Shown here: in pieces, positions 42,922-51,619 of the stretch
Layout: each line of letters begins with the position of its first letter
Numbering within the stretch: position 1 is the first letter of the stretch
Assembly: GCF_009900765.1 (NCBI RefSeq)
Contig: NZ_JAAABL010000003.1
Coordinates: 62,001-126,000, forward strand
Direction: 5' to 3'
DNA length: 64,000 nucleotides
DNA from: Rhodovarius lipocyclicus
GTDB taxonomy: Bacteria; Pseudomonadota; Alphaproteobacteria; Acetobacterales; Acetobacteraceae
Position numbers and translations under genes: made by a program
The notes under the pieces: model-generated
Database searches by the model: none
Seen by the model: the letters and a program-made list of their open reading frames with translations, nothing else
What the model was told of the DNA's origin: nothing

Positions 42922-43440
42922 TCAGGCAGGGTTTCCGGCGCCCAGCGCGCGGCGCATCAGGGCGGTCAGCGCCGATGCCTCCTCCGCTGGCAGGGCGGCC
43001 AGGGTGCGGGCATGGGCCTCACGCGCCAGGGGCTCCATGGCGGCGAGCAGCGCCTGGCCCTCGGGGCTCAGGGCGCAGCGCATCTCCCGGCCATCCTTCA
43101 GGCCCCGCCGGCGCTGCACCAGCCCGCGCGCATCCAGCCGCGCCAGGCTGCTGGCGGTGGTCGAGCGGTCCAGCGCCACGTCATGGGCCAGGGTGGTCTG
43201 GTCGGCCTCGCCGCGCGCGGCGATGGCGCTCATCAGGCTGTACTGCACAGGGGTGACGTTGAAGGCGGCCGTCAATTCCATGAACAGCGCGCCGTGCAAC
43301 TGATGCAGGCGGCGGATCAGGTAGCCGGGGCGGTCGGCCAGGGGCCAGGCCCCAACCGGCGCCCCAACTGGTGCCGACGAAATCGGCGCTTGATCCGCAT
43401 CAATGCCCAATGCCGCGCCAGGGCGGGGAATCTCATCCAT
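42922..43440 (-). CDS. MarR-family transcriptional regulator
   Basis: 172-residue winged-helix regulator. It has a 45-residue N-terminal extension rich in Pro/Ala, then the dimerisation helices, the recognition region LAHDVALDRSTTASSLARLDARGLV and the wing RRRGLKDGREMRCALS, both given here in part only. MarR proteins respond to small, often aromatic, ligands. ATG at 43440 has GAGAG upstream. It is divergent from the ABC-transporter/molybdenum hydroxylase operon, 83 bp away, so it probably controls that operon. Confidence 0.9.
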   Translation of the reverse strand: MDEIPRPGAALGIDADQAPISSAPVGAPVGAWPLADRPGYLIRRLHQLHGALFMELTAAFNVTPVQYSLMSAIAARGEADQTTLAHDVALDRSTTASSLARLDARGLVQRRRGLKDGREMRCALSPEGQALLAAMEPLAREAHARTLAALPAEEASALTALMRRALGAGNPA

Positions 43441-43523
43441 ATCTGCGCTCTCTGTCACATTGCGCGCACGCGGTGATGCGACCAAACCTTCAGTGCACGT
43501 AACATCTGGTGGAGCCCGTGACC

Positions 43524-44591
43524 ATGCCCTTCATGACCCGCCGCGCCGCGCTGGCGCTGGCCGCCGCGCCGCTGGCCGCCCCCGCCGTGGCGCAGACCGC
43601 GAACATCAAGCTGACGCTGCCCTGGCTGGCCCAGGGTTCCACCGCCTATGCCTATATCGCCAAGGAAATGGGCGCCTTCCAGCGCCGGGGCCTGAATGTG
43701 GATGTCAGCCGCGGCACGGGGTCCGTCGCCGCCGCCCAGGCCGTGTCCCAGGGGCAGTTCGACTATGGCATCGTGGGCGCGGGCCCCATGATCCTGGCCG
43801 CCGCGCGCGGCCTGCCCATCCTGGCCACCGCCACGGTCAACTACGACATGACCATGGGCATCGCCCTGCGTGAGGACAGCCCGATCCGCACCGCGAAGGA
43901 CCTGGAAGGCAAGAAGCTGGGCGCCGTGCCGACCAGCGCCGAATTCCCTTTCTGGCCCGCCTTCGCCCAGCGCGCCGGCATCAACACCAGCACCATCACC
44001 ATCGTGCAGATGGACAACCGCGTGCTGGAGCGCGGGCTGATCGACCGCCAGGTGGACGCGATCACGGCCATCGGCTCCTCCTCCATCCCCGTAATGCAGG
44101 CCCAGCGCGCGGCGCACCGCTTCATCCCCTATTCCTCGGCGGGCGTGAACTTCTACGCCAACGTGATCTGCACCCGCCCCGAGGTGCTGGCCAGCCGCCG
44201 CAGCCAGGTGGAGGCCGTGACCGAGGCCCTGCTCGAAGCCGCCGCCTTCCAGTTGAAGGAGCCCGAGCGCGCCATCGACATGTTCATCAAGCAGGTGCCC
44301 GAGATCGGCATCACCCAGGGCGGGCGCGAGAATGCGCGGCTTTCCCAGGGGCTGATGCAGTGGACCATGGTCGCGCCGGAGGCCATCGACAACGGCCTGG
44401 GCTACACCGACATGGCCAAGTGGACCGCCATGACCGACTTGGTGATGCAGTATGGCGCCCCCGCCGACGCCACCCGCCCGGCCACCGAGGCGGTCGTCAG
44501 CAACACCTTCGCCGGCAAGGTCAAGCTCTCCGCCGCCGAATGGGCCACGATCCGCACCAACCTGGCCCCCTTCGGCCAGATGCTGGGCTGA
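43524..44591 (+). CDS. ABC transporter substrate-binding protein, NMT1/SsuA type
   Basis: 355-residue periplasmic binding protein. The signal peptide carries twin arginines (MTRRAALALAAAPLAAP) and ends at VAQ-T, followed by IKLTLPWLAQGSTAYAYIAKE, shown here in part, the NMT1/taurine/sulfonate-type opening. Ligands of this family include sulfonates, nitrate, pyrimidine precursors and purines; none is identifiable. ATG at 43524 has GGAG 9 bp upstream. First gene of a seven-gene operon with an ATPase, a permease, an amidohydrolase and a molybdenum hydroxylase. Confidence 0.92.
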   Translation: MPFMTRRAALALAAAPLAAPAVAQTANIKLTLPWLAQGSTAYAYIAKEMGAFQRRGLNVDVSRGTGSVAAAQAVSQGQFDYGIVGAGPMILAAARGLPILATATVNYDMTMGIALREDSPIRTAKDLEGKKLGAVPTSAEFPFWPAFAQRAGINTSTITIVQMDNRVLERGLIDRQVDAITAIGSSSIPVMQAQRAAHRFIPYSSAGVNFYANVICTRPEVLASRRSQVEAVTEALLEAAAFQLKEPERAIDMFIKQVPEIGITQGGRENARLSQGLMQWTMVAPEAIDNGLGYTDMAKWTAMTDLVMQYGAPADATRPATEAVVSNTFAGKVKLSAAEWATIRTNLAPFGQMLG

Positions 44592-44595
44592 GGCC

Positions 44596-45360
44596 ATGAT
44601 CAGCCTGCGTGGGGTCCGTAAGACCTATGCCTCCCCGGCCGGGCCGGTGGAGGCGGTGGCCGGGGTGTCCTTCGACATCAAGGAAGGGGAGTTCGTCTCC
44701 ATCCTCGGCCCTTCGGGCTGCGGCAAATCCACGCTGCTGATGATGCTGGCGGGGCTGGAGCATGCCTCCGCCGGCACGATCCAGGTGGCGGGGGAGGCCC
44801 TGACCGGCCCCCGCCGCGACGCCGGGCTGGTGTTCCAGGATGCGACCCTGCTGCCCTGGCTCTCGGCGCGCGACAACGTGCTGTTCCCCATCAAGATGAT
44901 GCGGCTGGAGCGGGACAAATACGTGGCCCGCGCGGAGGAACTGCTGCGCTCCGTGGGCCTCGGCGATTTCATGGACAAGCGCCCGCGTGAGCTGTCGGGC
45001 GGCATGCGCCAGCGCGTGGCTCTGTGCCGCAGCCTGATCCACGAACCCAGCATCATGCTGATGGACGAACCGTTCAGCGCGCTGGACGCCATCACGCGCG
45101 ACGAGATGGCGCTGGTGCTGCTCGACCTGTGGTCGCGCCACCGCAAGACGGGCGTGTTCATCACCCATTCGATCCGGGAGGCGGTGTTGCTGTCCGACCG
45201 CGTGCTGGTCATGACGCGCCGCCCGGCGGTGGTGGTGGCCGATGTGACCATCCCCTTCGCCCGCCCGCGCGACGAAAGCATCCAGGACAGCGCCGAATTC
45301 AACGCGATCGTGGCCCGCCTGCGCGGCATGATCGAGCACAGCATCAAGGAGGCCGCATGA
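44596..45360 (+). CDS. ABC transporter ATP-binding protein, SsuB/TauB type
   Basis: 254-residue ATPase of the NMT1/SsuA-linked importer. It has Walker A GPSGCGKST near residue 42, the Q-loop VFQDATLLPWLSA, the signature LSGGMRQRVALCRSLI, Walker B IMLMDEPFSALD and the H-loop FITHSIREAV. DATLLPWLS is typical of nitrate/sulfonate/taurine ATPases. It starts 4 bp after the binding-protein stop and overlaps the permease start by 4 bp. The apparent longer frame upstream belongs to the shadow of the binding-protein gene. Confidence 0.95.
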   Translation: MISLRGVRKTYASPAGPVEAVAGVSFDIKEGEFVSILGPSGCGKSTLLMMLAGLEHASAGTIQVAGEALTGPRRDAGLVFQDATLLPWLSARDNVLFPIKMMRLERDKYVARAEELLRSVGLGDFMDKRPRELSGGMRQRVALCRSLIHEPSIMLMDEPFSALDAITRDEMALVLLDLWSRHRKTGVFITHSIREAVLLSDRVLVMTRRPAVVVADVTIPFARPRDESIQDSAEFNAIVARLRGMIEHSIKEAA

Positions 45361-46163
45361 GCGACGCCGTCCTGCCCGCGGCGCCCAGCGTGGCGCCGCC
45401 CACCTCGCTCGCGCGGCATTGGGTCGCGCAGGTCGTGCTGCCCGTGCTGTTCGCGGCGGCTGTCCTGGGCATCTGGGAGGCGCTGGTGCGCTGGTACCAG
45501 GTGCCCGAGGTCATCCTGCCCGCGCCCAGCGTGATCTGGCGGCGCATCCTCTCGGCCTGGCCCTTCCTGGTGCAGCATTCGGTGCCGACCGCAGTGGAGG
45601 CGGCGCTCGGCTTCGTGATCGCGACCGTGTTCGGCATCCTGCTCTCGGTGCTGCTGGTCTATTCGCGCTGGGCCTATGCGGCGCTGTATCCCAACGTCGT
45701 GTTCTTCCAGCTGATCCCCAAGATCGCGCTGGCGCCGCTGTTCATCGTGTGGCTGGGCATCGGGCCTTCCTCGCGGCTGGCGTTCTCGGTGTTCATCGCC
45801 TTCTTCCCGGTGGTGATCGCCACGCTGACGGGGCTGAACTCCACGCCGCCCGACATGCTGCGGCTGTGCAAGGCGCTGACGGCGCGCAACTGGCAGGTGT
45901 TCCTGTCGGTGCGCTTTCCCTATGCGCTGCCGCACATCTTCTCGGGGCTAAAGATCGCTGTCACCTTCGCCATCATCGGTGTGATCGTGGGCGAGTTCAT
46001 CACCGCCCAGGCGGGGCTTGGCTATCTGGTGCTGTTCGCCTCCAGCCAGGCGGAAACCCCGCTCATTCTCGCCGCCATCGCCATGCTGTGTGTCGTGGGG
46101 CTCGTGCTCTACGGCATCGTCGCGGGCGCCGAGCGGATCATTCTCAAGCGCTACGGTCACTAG
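45357..46163 (+). CDS. ABC transporter permease, SsuC/TauC type
   Basis: 268-residue inner-membrane permease with six predicted helices. The EAA loop is around ALTARNWQVFLSVRFPYALPHIFSGLK, in which FPYALPHIFSGLK is the conserved part, followed by AVTFAIIGVIVGEF. The start overlaps the ATPase stop (ATGA). With the two preceding genes it forms a complete importer for the compound handled by the amidohydrolase and hydroxylase downstream. Confidence 0.95.
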   Translation: MSDAVLPAAPSVAPPTSLARHWVAQVVLPVLFAAAVLGIWEALVRWYQVPEVILPAPSVIWRRILSAWPFLVQHSVPTAVEAALGFVIATVFGILLSVLLVYSRWAYAALYPNVVFFQLIPKIALAPLFIVWLGIGPSSRLAFSVFIAFFPVVIATLTGLNSTPPDMLRLCKALTARNWQVFLSVRFPYALPHIFSGLKIAVTFAIIGVIVGEFITAQAGLGYLVLFASSQAETPLILAAIAMLCVVGLVLYGIVAGAERIILKRYGH

Positions 46164-46173
46164 GAGCATCACC

Positions 46174-47445
46174 ATGCAATACGACCTGCTGCTCAAGGGC
46201 GGCCATGTGATCTGCCCGGCCCAGGGCATCGACGGCATCCGCGACGTGGCCATCAAGGATGGCCGCATCGCAACCATCGAGGCCGAGATCCTCCCCAGCG
46301 CCGCGAAGACCGTGACCGATGTGAAGGGCAAGCTGGTGCTGCCCGGCATGATCGACACCCATGCGCATATCTACACCTATGTCTCCGGCCGCTTCGGCCT
46401 GCCGGCGGACATGGCGGGCGTGCATTCGGGCGTGACCAGCCTGATCGACCAGGGCGGTGCCTCCTGCATGACCATGCCGGGCTTCCGCGAGTTCATCGCC
46501 AAGCCCGCGAAATCCCGCGTGTTCAGCTTCATCAGCGCCTATGTGGTGGGCGGGCTGGAAGGCCACTACTACCCCACGCTGTACGGGCCCGAGAACGTGG
46601 ACGTGGAGGCCACCGTCAAGATGGCCCACGCCCACCCGCAGCTGGTGCGCGGCGTGAAGGCGCATGCGGAACTCGGCGGCATCGCCCGCTTCGGGCTGGA
46701 AGTGCTGAAGAAGGCCGCCCAGATCGGGCGCGAGGCCGATCTGCCGGTCTATTGCCATTTCGGCCAGCTGTGGCCCACGCCCAGCACCGGCCGCAACGGC
46801 GTGGACCCGGATGAGATCCTGCCCCAGGTCGTGCCGCTGCTGCGCGCGGGCGACATCCTGGCCCATCCCTTCACCCGCCACCCCGGCGGCTTCGTGGACA
46901 AGCGCACGGGCAAGGTGCACGCCATCGTGCAGGCGGCGCTGGATGCCGGGCTGAAGGTGGATGTGGGCCACGGCAGCCATTTCAGCTTCAACATGGCGCG
47001 CATCAGCCTGGATGCCGGCATCATGCCGGACACGCTGGGGGCGGACATGCACGGCTACAACACCCGCATGCCGGCCCCGGGCACGCCCGACCAGCATTCG
47101 GACCCGGAGGAGGATCACCCCTTCACCGGCAAGGCCCGCTTCTCCCTGACATTGGCGATGACGGAGCTGCTGGCGCTCGGCGTGCCGCTGGACAAGGTGG
47201 TGCGCATGGTCACGACTGGCCCCGCCGCCATGCTGCGCATGCAGGATGAGGGCATCGGCACGCTGCGCGTGGGTGCCATCGCCGATGTCTCGGTGCTGGA
47301 CGACGCGCGCGGCCGCTTCAAGCTGGAAGATAATGAGGGCACCGTGGTGGTGGCCGACCGCATGCTGACGCCCGACTTCTGCCTGCGTGAGGGCGTGCGC
47401 TACGAGGCCGACGCGCCGATCCTGCCCCAGGCCGTGGCGGCCTGA
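46174..47445 (+). CDS. Amidohydrolase/deacetylase family metallohydrolase
   Basis: 423-residue member of the amidohydrolase superfamily, closest in form to Atu3266/EF0837-like deacetylases. It has LLLKGGHVICPAQGIDG at the start, the metal-binding LPGMIDTHAHIYTY, the probable carboxylated lysine in VRGVKAHAE, histidines in VYCHFGQLW and GDILAHPFTRH, and GADMHGYN near the C-terminus. It lies 10 bp after the permease and shares one base with the next gene (TGATG). It may cleave an amide or ester in the imported compound before or after hydroxylation. Confidence 0.88.
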   Translation: MQYDLLLKGGHVICPAQGIDGIRDVAIKDGRIATIEAEILPSAAKTVTDVKGKLVLPGMIDTHAHIYTYVSGRFGLPADMAGVHSGVTSLIDQGGASCMTMPGFREFIAKPAKSRVFSFISAYVVGGLEGHYYPTLYGPENVDVEATVKMAHAHPQLVRGVKAHAELGGIARFGLEVLKKAAQIGREADLPVYCHFGQLWPTPSTGRNGVDPDEILPQVVPLLRAGDILAHPFTRHPGGFVDKRTGKVHAIVQAALDAGLKVDVGHGSHFSFNMARISLDAGIMPDTLGADMHGYNTRMPAPGTPDQHSDPEEDHPFTGKARFSLTLAMTELLALGVPLDKVVRMVTTGPAAMLRMQDEGIGTLRVGAIADVSVLDDARGRFKLEDNEGTVVVADRMLTPDFCLREGVRYEADAPILPQAVAA

Positions 47446-49748
47446 TGTCACGCCAGGGGGTGGGGGCGCCGGTCCTCCGGAAGGAGGATGGGCGCTTCCT
47501 GCGCGGGCGCGGGCGCTATGTGGGCGACATCGCCTTCCCGGGCATGCGGGAGGTCGCCTTCCTGCGCAGCCCGGTGGCGCATGGCATCATCCGCGCGATC
47601 ACCAAGCCCCAGGGGTATGAGGCCCAGGTCTTCACCTGGGCGGATCTGGAGGGCGTGCAGCCGATCCGCGCGCCCTCATCGCTGCCGGGCTTCCGCAAAT
47701 CCGACCAATATCCGCTGGCCCATGGCCGCGTGCGCCAGGTGGGCGAGCCCATCGCCATGGTGATGGCCGCCACCCGCGCCGAGGCCGAGGATATCGCCGA
47801 GATGATCGGCCTGGACATCGAGGAACTGCCGGCGGCCACCGACATGCTGGCGCACCGCGCCGGCCCGCCGATCCATGAGAACTGGCCCGACAATGTGGTG
47901 CTGCACACGCTGGTCGATGACGACATCAGCGATGTGGCGGCGCCCATCGTCGTCCGCCGCCAATTGCGCACCGCGCGCCAGCACATGGCGCCCATGGAGG
48001 GGCGCGGCGTGGTGGTGCGCTGGGATGAGCGCATGGAACAGCTGGAGATGCACAGCTCCAGCCAGATGGTGCATGTGACCAAGACGGGGCTCGCCGAATG
48101 CCTCGGCCTGCCGGAGGCCGCGGTGCGCATCATCGCCCCCGATGTGGGCGGCGGCTTCGGCTACAAGGGCATCCTGCTGCAGGAGGAAGTGGCGATGGGC
48201 TGGCTCGCCCGGCGGCTGGGCGGCACCGCCCTGCGCTGGATCGAGGACCGGCGGGAGGCGCTCTCGGCCCAGGCCAATTGCCGCGAGCACCATTACGACA
48301 TCGCCGTGCACGCCGACCATGACGGCCGCATCCTGGCCATCGACTGCGAGGCGCATGTCGATAGCGGCGCCTATTCCGCCTACCCCTTCAGCGCCTGCCT
48401 GGAGGCGGCGCAGGTCGCCTCCATCCTGCCCGGGCCCTATGTGGTGCCGCGCTATCGCTGCCGCACCTGGAGCGTGGCGACCAACAAGGCGCCGATCCTG
48501 CCCTATCGCGGCGTGGCGCGGACGGGCGTGTGCTACGCGCTGGAAACCACGCTGGATGCGGTGGCGCGGCAGGCGGGCATCTCCCCGGTGGAGCTGCGCC
48601 TGCGCAACCTGCCGGGGCCCGAGGCGATGCCCTACATCAACATCACCAACAAGATCTTCGACAGCGGCGACTACCCGGAGGCCCTGCGCCGCGCGGCCGA
48701 TGCCGTGGATGCCGCGGGCTTCCCCGCCCGCCAGGCCGCCGCCCGCGCCGAGGGCCGGCTGATCGGCCTGGGCTTCGCGGTGTTCTGCGAGCAGGGCGCG
48801 CATGGCACCAGCGTCTATCACGGCTGGGGCATTCCCTTCGTGCCCGGCGCCGAGGCCGCCCAGGTGCGCCTAACCCCCGATGGGGGGCTGGAAGTGCGCG
48901 TGGGCGTGCAGAACCACGGGCAGGGGATGGAAACCACGCTTGCCCAGGTCGCGCATGAATTGCTGGGCATGCCGCTCGATCGTATCCGCATCATCCATGG
49001 CGACACGGCGCTGACGCCCTATTCCACCGGCACCTGGGGCAGCCGCAGCGCGGTGATGGCGGGCGGGGCGGTGGGCGATGCCTGCGCCCTGCTGCGAGAG
49101 CGCGTGCTGGCCATCGGCGCGCATCTGCTGCAAGCCGAACACGTCGAATACCGCGACGGCGCCATCCACGCGGGCGCGGCCAGCGTGCCGGTCGCCGAGA
49201 TCGCCCGCATCTTCCACCGCGCCCCGCAGCAGTTGCCGCCCGAGATGCAGACGCAAAGCCTGGAGGTCACGCTCGGCCACAAGACGGTGCGCGACACCGG
49301 CACCTTCAGCTACGCCGCCCATGCGGTGGAGGCGGAGGTGGATGCGGCCACCGGCCAGGTGAAGCTGCGGCGCTATCTGATCGTGGAGGATGGCGGCGTG
49401 TTGCTGAACCCGCTGGTGGCCGATGGCCAGGTGCTGGGCGGCGCGGCCCAGGGCATCGGCACGGCACTGTATGAGGAAATGCCCTTCGACACGGCGGGGC
49501 AGCCGCTGGCCTCCACCTTCGTGGACTATCTGCTGCCCGGCGCCGGCGAGGTGCCCGATATCGAGATCCTGCACATGGAAACGCCGAGCCCCATCAGCCG
49601 CTTCGGCCAGAAGGGCATCGGCGAGAGCGGCGCCATCGGCCCGCCGGCGGCCATCGTGAACGCCATCAACGACGCCATCGCCCATCTGGGGCGCGAGGTG
49701 ACGGATATCCCGGCCACCCCCGAGCGCATCCTGGCGGCCTTGGCATGA
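47445..49748 (+). CDS. Molybdopterin-binding large subunit of a molybdenum hydroxylase (XDH/CoxL family)
   Basis: 767-residue catalytic subunit of the xanthine oxidase family. It has the opening GAPVLRKEDGRFLRGRGRYV, cofactor-binding VGGGFGYKG and LPYRGVARTGV, and the catalytic glutamate in GQKGIGESGAIG. The AYRCSFR loop that marks true CO dehydrogenases is absent, so this is a hydroxylase for an organic, perhaps N-heterocyclic or aldehyde, substrate. It depends on molybdenum cofactor; modABC lies elsewhere in the window. It overlaps the FAD subunit gene by 4 bp. Confidence 0.93.
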   Translation: MSRQGVGAPVLRKEDGRFLRGRGRYVGDIAFPGMREVAFLRSPVAHGIIRAITKPQGYEAQVFTWADLEGVQPIRAPSSLPGFRKSDQYPLAHGRVRQVGEPIAMVMAATRAEAEDIAEMIGLDIEELPAATDMLAHRAGPPIHENWPDNVVLHTLVDDDISDVAAPIVVRRQLRTARQHMAPMEGRGVVVRWDERMEQLEMHSSSQMVHVTKTGLAECLGLPEAAVRIIAPDVGGGFGYKGILLQEEVAMGWLARRLGGTALRWIEDRREALSAQANCREHHYDIAVHADHDGRILAIDCEAHVDSGAYSAYPFSACLEAAQVASILPGPYVVPRYRCRTWSVATNKAPILPYRGVARTGVCYALETTLDAVARQAGISPVELRLRNLPGPEAMPYINITNKIFDSGDYPEALRRAADAVDAAGFPARQAAARAEGRLIGLGFAVFCEQGAHGTSVYHGWGIPFVPGAEAAQVRLTPDGGLEVRVGVQNHGQGMETTLAQVAHELLGMPLDRIRIIHGDTALTPYSTGTWGSRSAVMAGGAVGDACALLRERVLAIGAHLLQAEHVEYRDGAIHAGAASVPVAEIARIFHRAPQQLPPEMQTQSLEVTLGHKTVRDTGTFSYAAHAVEAEVDAATGQVKLRRYLIVEDGGVLLNPLVADGQVLGGAAQGIGTALYEEMPFDTAGQPLASTFVDYLLPGAGEVPDIEILHMETPSPISRFGQKGIGESGAIGPPAAIVNAINDAIAHLGREVTDIPATPERILAALA

Positions 49749-50488
49749 AGCCCGTCGCCTTCGACTACGCGCCCGCCGAGACCCTGGCGGGCGCGCTGGC
49801 CGCCCTGGCCGCCCCCGGCGCCAAGCCGCTTTCGGGCGGGCAATCCCTGGCGCCGACCATGAACCTGCGCTTGGTGCGGCCCGCGACCCTGGTGGATGTG
49901 AAGCCGCTGCCGGGCCTGCGCGACGCGCTGGAAACCCCGACCGGCCTGCGCCTGGGCGCGGCCATCACCCATGCCGAGATCGAGGACGGCGCGGTGCCGG
50001 ATGTGACCTGCGGCTTCTTGGCGCATGTGGCGCGCGGCATCGCGTACCGCGCCGTGCGCAACCGGGGCACCATCGGCGGCAGCCTGTGCCACGCCGACCC
50101 CGCCGCCGATTGGCCGAGCTGCATGGCCGCACTCAACGCCACCATGATCGTGGCCGGGCAGGGCGGTGAGCGCCGCATTCCGGCACGCGAATGGATGCGC
50201 GCGCCCTTCGTCACGGCGCTGGCGGCTGGGGAAATCCTGCTGGCCGTGGAGATCCCGCGTCTGCCGCCCGGCAGCCGTTGGGGCTATGCCAAGATCAACC
50301 GCAAGGTGGGCGAATTCGCCAAGGCCCTCGGCGTCGCCTTGCCGGGTGTGCTGCTGGCCGGCGCCATCGAGGGACCACCCGCGTTGCTCGGCAGCCTGGA
50401 CGACCTCCCGCCGGGCCTCGACGCCCAGCACCGCCAACTGGCCGCCGTGGCCGTCACCCGCGCCGCCGCGATGAGGGACGCCGCATGA
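49745..50488 (+). CDS. FAD-binding medium subunit of the molybdenum hydroxylase
   Basis: 247-residue CoxM/XdhB-type FAD subunit that relays electrons from the molybdenum/iron-sulfur subunits. The two FAD motifs are KPLSGGQSLAPTMNLRL (PCMH fold) and RNRGTIGGSLCHADPAAD. It is about 20-40 residues shorter than usual at the C-terminus: the region after YAKINRKVGEFA is reduced, so the CO-dehydrogenase flavoprotein C-terminal domain is incomplete. It overlaps both neighbours by 4 bp (ATGA), placing it firmly in the complex. Confidence 0.92.
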   Translation: MKPVAFDYAPAETLAGALAALAAPGAKPLSGGQSLAPTMNLRLVRPATLVDVKPLPGLRDALETPTGLRLGAAITHAEIEDGAVPDVTCGFLAHVARGIAYRAVRNRGTIGGSLCHADPAADWPSCMAALNATMIVAGQGGERRIPAREWMRAPFVTALAAGEILLAVEIPRLPPGSRWGYAKINRKVGEFAKALGVALPGVLLAGAIEGPPALLGSLDDLPPGLDAQHRQLAAVAVTRAAAMRDAA

Positions 50489-51519
50489 TCACCCTGACCG
50501 TGAATGGCGAGGCCCGGCGCCTCGACACCCCAGCCCGCACCCATCTGGCCGATGCGCTGCGCGATGGCTGCGGCCTGACCGGCACCCATATCGGCTGCGA
50601 GCAGGGCGTCTGCGGCGCCTGCACCGTGCTGGTCGACGGCAAGCCCGCGCGCTCCTGCCTGCTCTATGCCCATGAGGCCGCGGGCAAGACCGTGACCACC
50701 ATCGAGGGGTTGGACGACGATGCGGTGGCCGAGGCGCTGCGCGCTGCCTTCAGCCGCCATCATGCCCTGCAATGCGGCTATTGCACGCCGGGGATGATGG
50801 TGACGGCGCGCGACATCGTGCTGCGCCTGGGCGCCGTGGATGAGGAGCGCATCCGCGAGGAGCTCGCCGGCAACCTGTGCCGCTGCACCGGCTATCGCGG
50901 CATCGTGCGCGCGATCGCGGAGGTGGCGGCCAACCGCCCCGTCCTGCCCGCCGCCGCCCCGCGCCGGGAAGCCCCGGCGGTCGCGGCCCCCGTGCTGGCA
51001 ACCGTGGCTCCCGCCGTGGAGCTGCCCAACCGGATCGAGCACCAGGAGGCCCTGGCCGTGCCGCTGGAGGCCGCCTGGGCCATCCTCTCAGACCCCGCGC
51101 GCATTGCCGCCTGCCTGCCGGGCGCGGCGCTGACCCGGCATGAGGGCGCGGTGCTGGAAGGCACCTTCACCGCCAGCCTGGGGCCGATCTCCGCCAGCTT
51201 CGCGGGGGTGGGCGAATGGGCCGTGGGCGATCATGCCGGCAGCGTGCGCGGCCGGGGCCGGGACGGCGCCAACGCCGCCGAAGGCCAGGTGGAGTTCCAC
51301 CTGACCCCGGCACCGGAAGGCGCGCTGCTGAATGTCGTGCTGTCCTGGCGGCTGACCGGGCCCTTGGCGCAATTCTCGCGCCCGGCCTTGCTGCGCGGGC
51401 TGGTGGCGGGGCTGGCCGGGCAGTTCGCCCGCAACCTGGAACGCGCCGCGCGCGGAGAGGCGCCGGCGAAGCGCCTCTCCCTGTGGGCCCTGATCCGGGC
51501 CTGGATCTTCGGGCGGTAG
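50485..51519 (+). CDS. Fusion of 2Fe-2S small subunit (CoxS) with a CoxG-type SRPBCC domain
   Basis: 344 residues in two modules. Residues 1-150 are the double [2Fe-2S] subunit with C38, C43, C46 and C58 (plant-type) and C97, C100, C132 and C134 (QCGYCTPGMM and NLCRCTGYRG). After an Ala/Pro linker, residues 180-330 form a CoxG-like SRPBCC domain (IEHQEALAVPLEAAWAIL, CLPGAALT). A C-terminal tail, LSLWALIRAWIFGR, could dock to the membrane. In CO dehydrogenase systems CoxG recruits the enzyme to the membrane; fusing it to the electron-transfer subunit would tether this hydroxylase permanently. It starts inside the FAD subunit's stop (ATGA). Confidence 0.92.
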   Translation: MITLTVNGEARRLDTPARTHLADALRDGCGLTGTHIGCEQGVCGACTVLVDGKPARSCLLYAHEAAGKTVTTIEGLDDDAVAEALRAAFSRHHALQCGYCTPGMMVTARDIVLRLGAVDEERIREELAGNLCRCTGYRGIVRAIAEVAANRPVLPAAAPRREAPAVAAPVLATVAPAVELPNRIEHQEALAVPLEAAWAILSDPARIAACLPGAALTRHEGAVLEGTFTASLGPISASFAGVGEWAVGDHAGSVRGRGRDGANAAEGQVEFHLTPAPEGALLNVVLSWRLTGPLAQFSRPALLRGLVAGLAGQFARNLERAARGEAPAKRLSLWALIRAWIFGR

Positions 51520-51619
51520 AGCGTGATCGCCGGAGGTGGAATCACCGCAGGCGTGAATCACGCGGCTCAATTAAAGTTAGAGTGTGAGCCGTGCGCGAAG
51601 GCGCACGGATCATGCTCTA
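51517..51619. repeat. Palindromic REP-like intergenic element
   Basis: Outer arms TAGAGCGTGATC (51517-51528) and GATCATGCTCTA (51608-51619) are inverted repeats with one mismatch. Each arm begins with the TAG stop codon of its flanking gene. Inside are the hairpins GCGTGA-A-TCACGC (near 51551-51563) and CCGTGCGC-GAAG-GCGCACGG (51589-51608). The GATCATGCTCT arm resembles a palindrome family common in alphaproteobacterial intergenic DNA. Confidence 0.7.

Noticed and set aside
50485-51519. Reading the CoxS-CoxG protein as a sequencing artefact
   Set aside because: Both modules are in one continuous frame with an ordinary Ala/Pro linker and no stop or frameshift signature, so I keep it as a genuine fusion.
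47445-51519. Aerobic CO dehydrogenase
   Set aside because: The gene trio resembles coxMSL, but the large subunit has PYRGVART where CO dehydrogenases carry the AYRCSFR loop.
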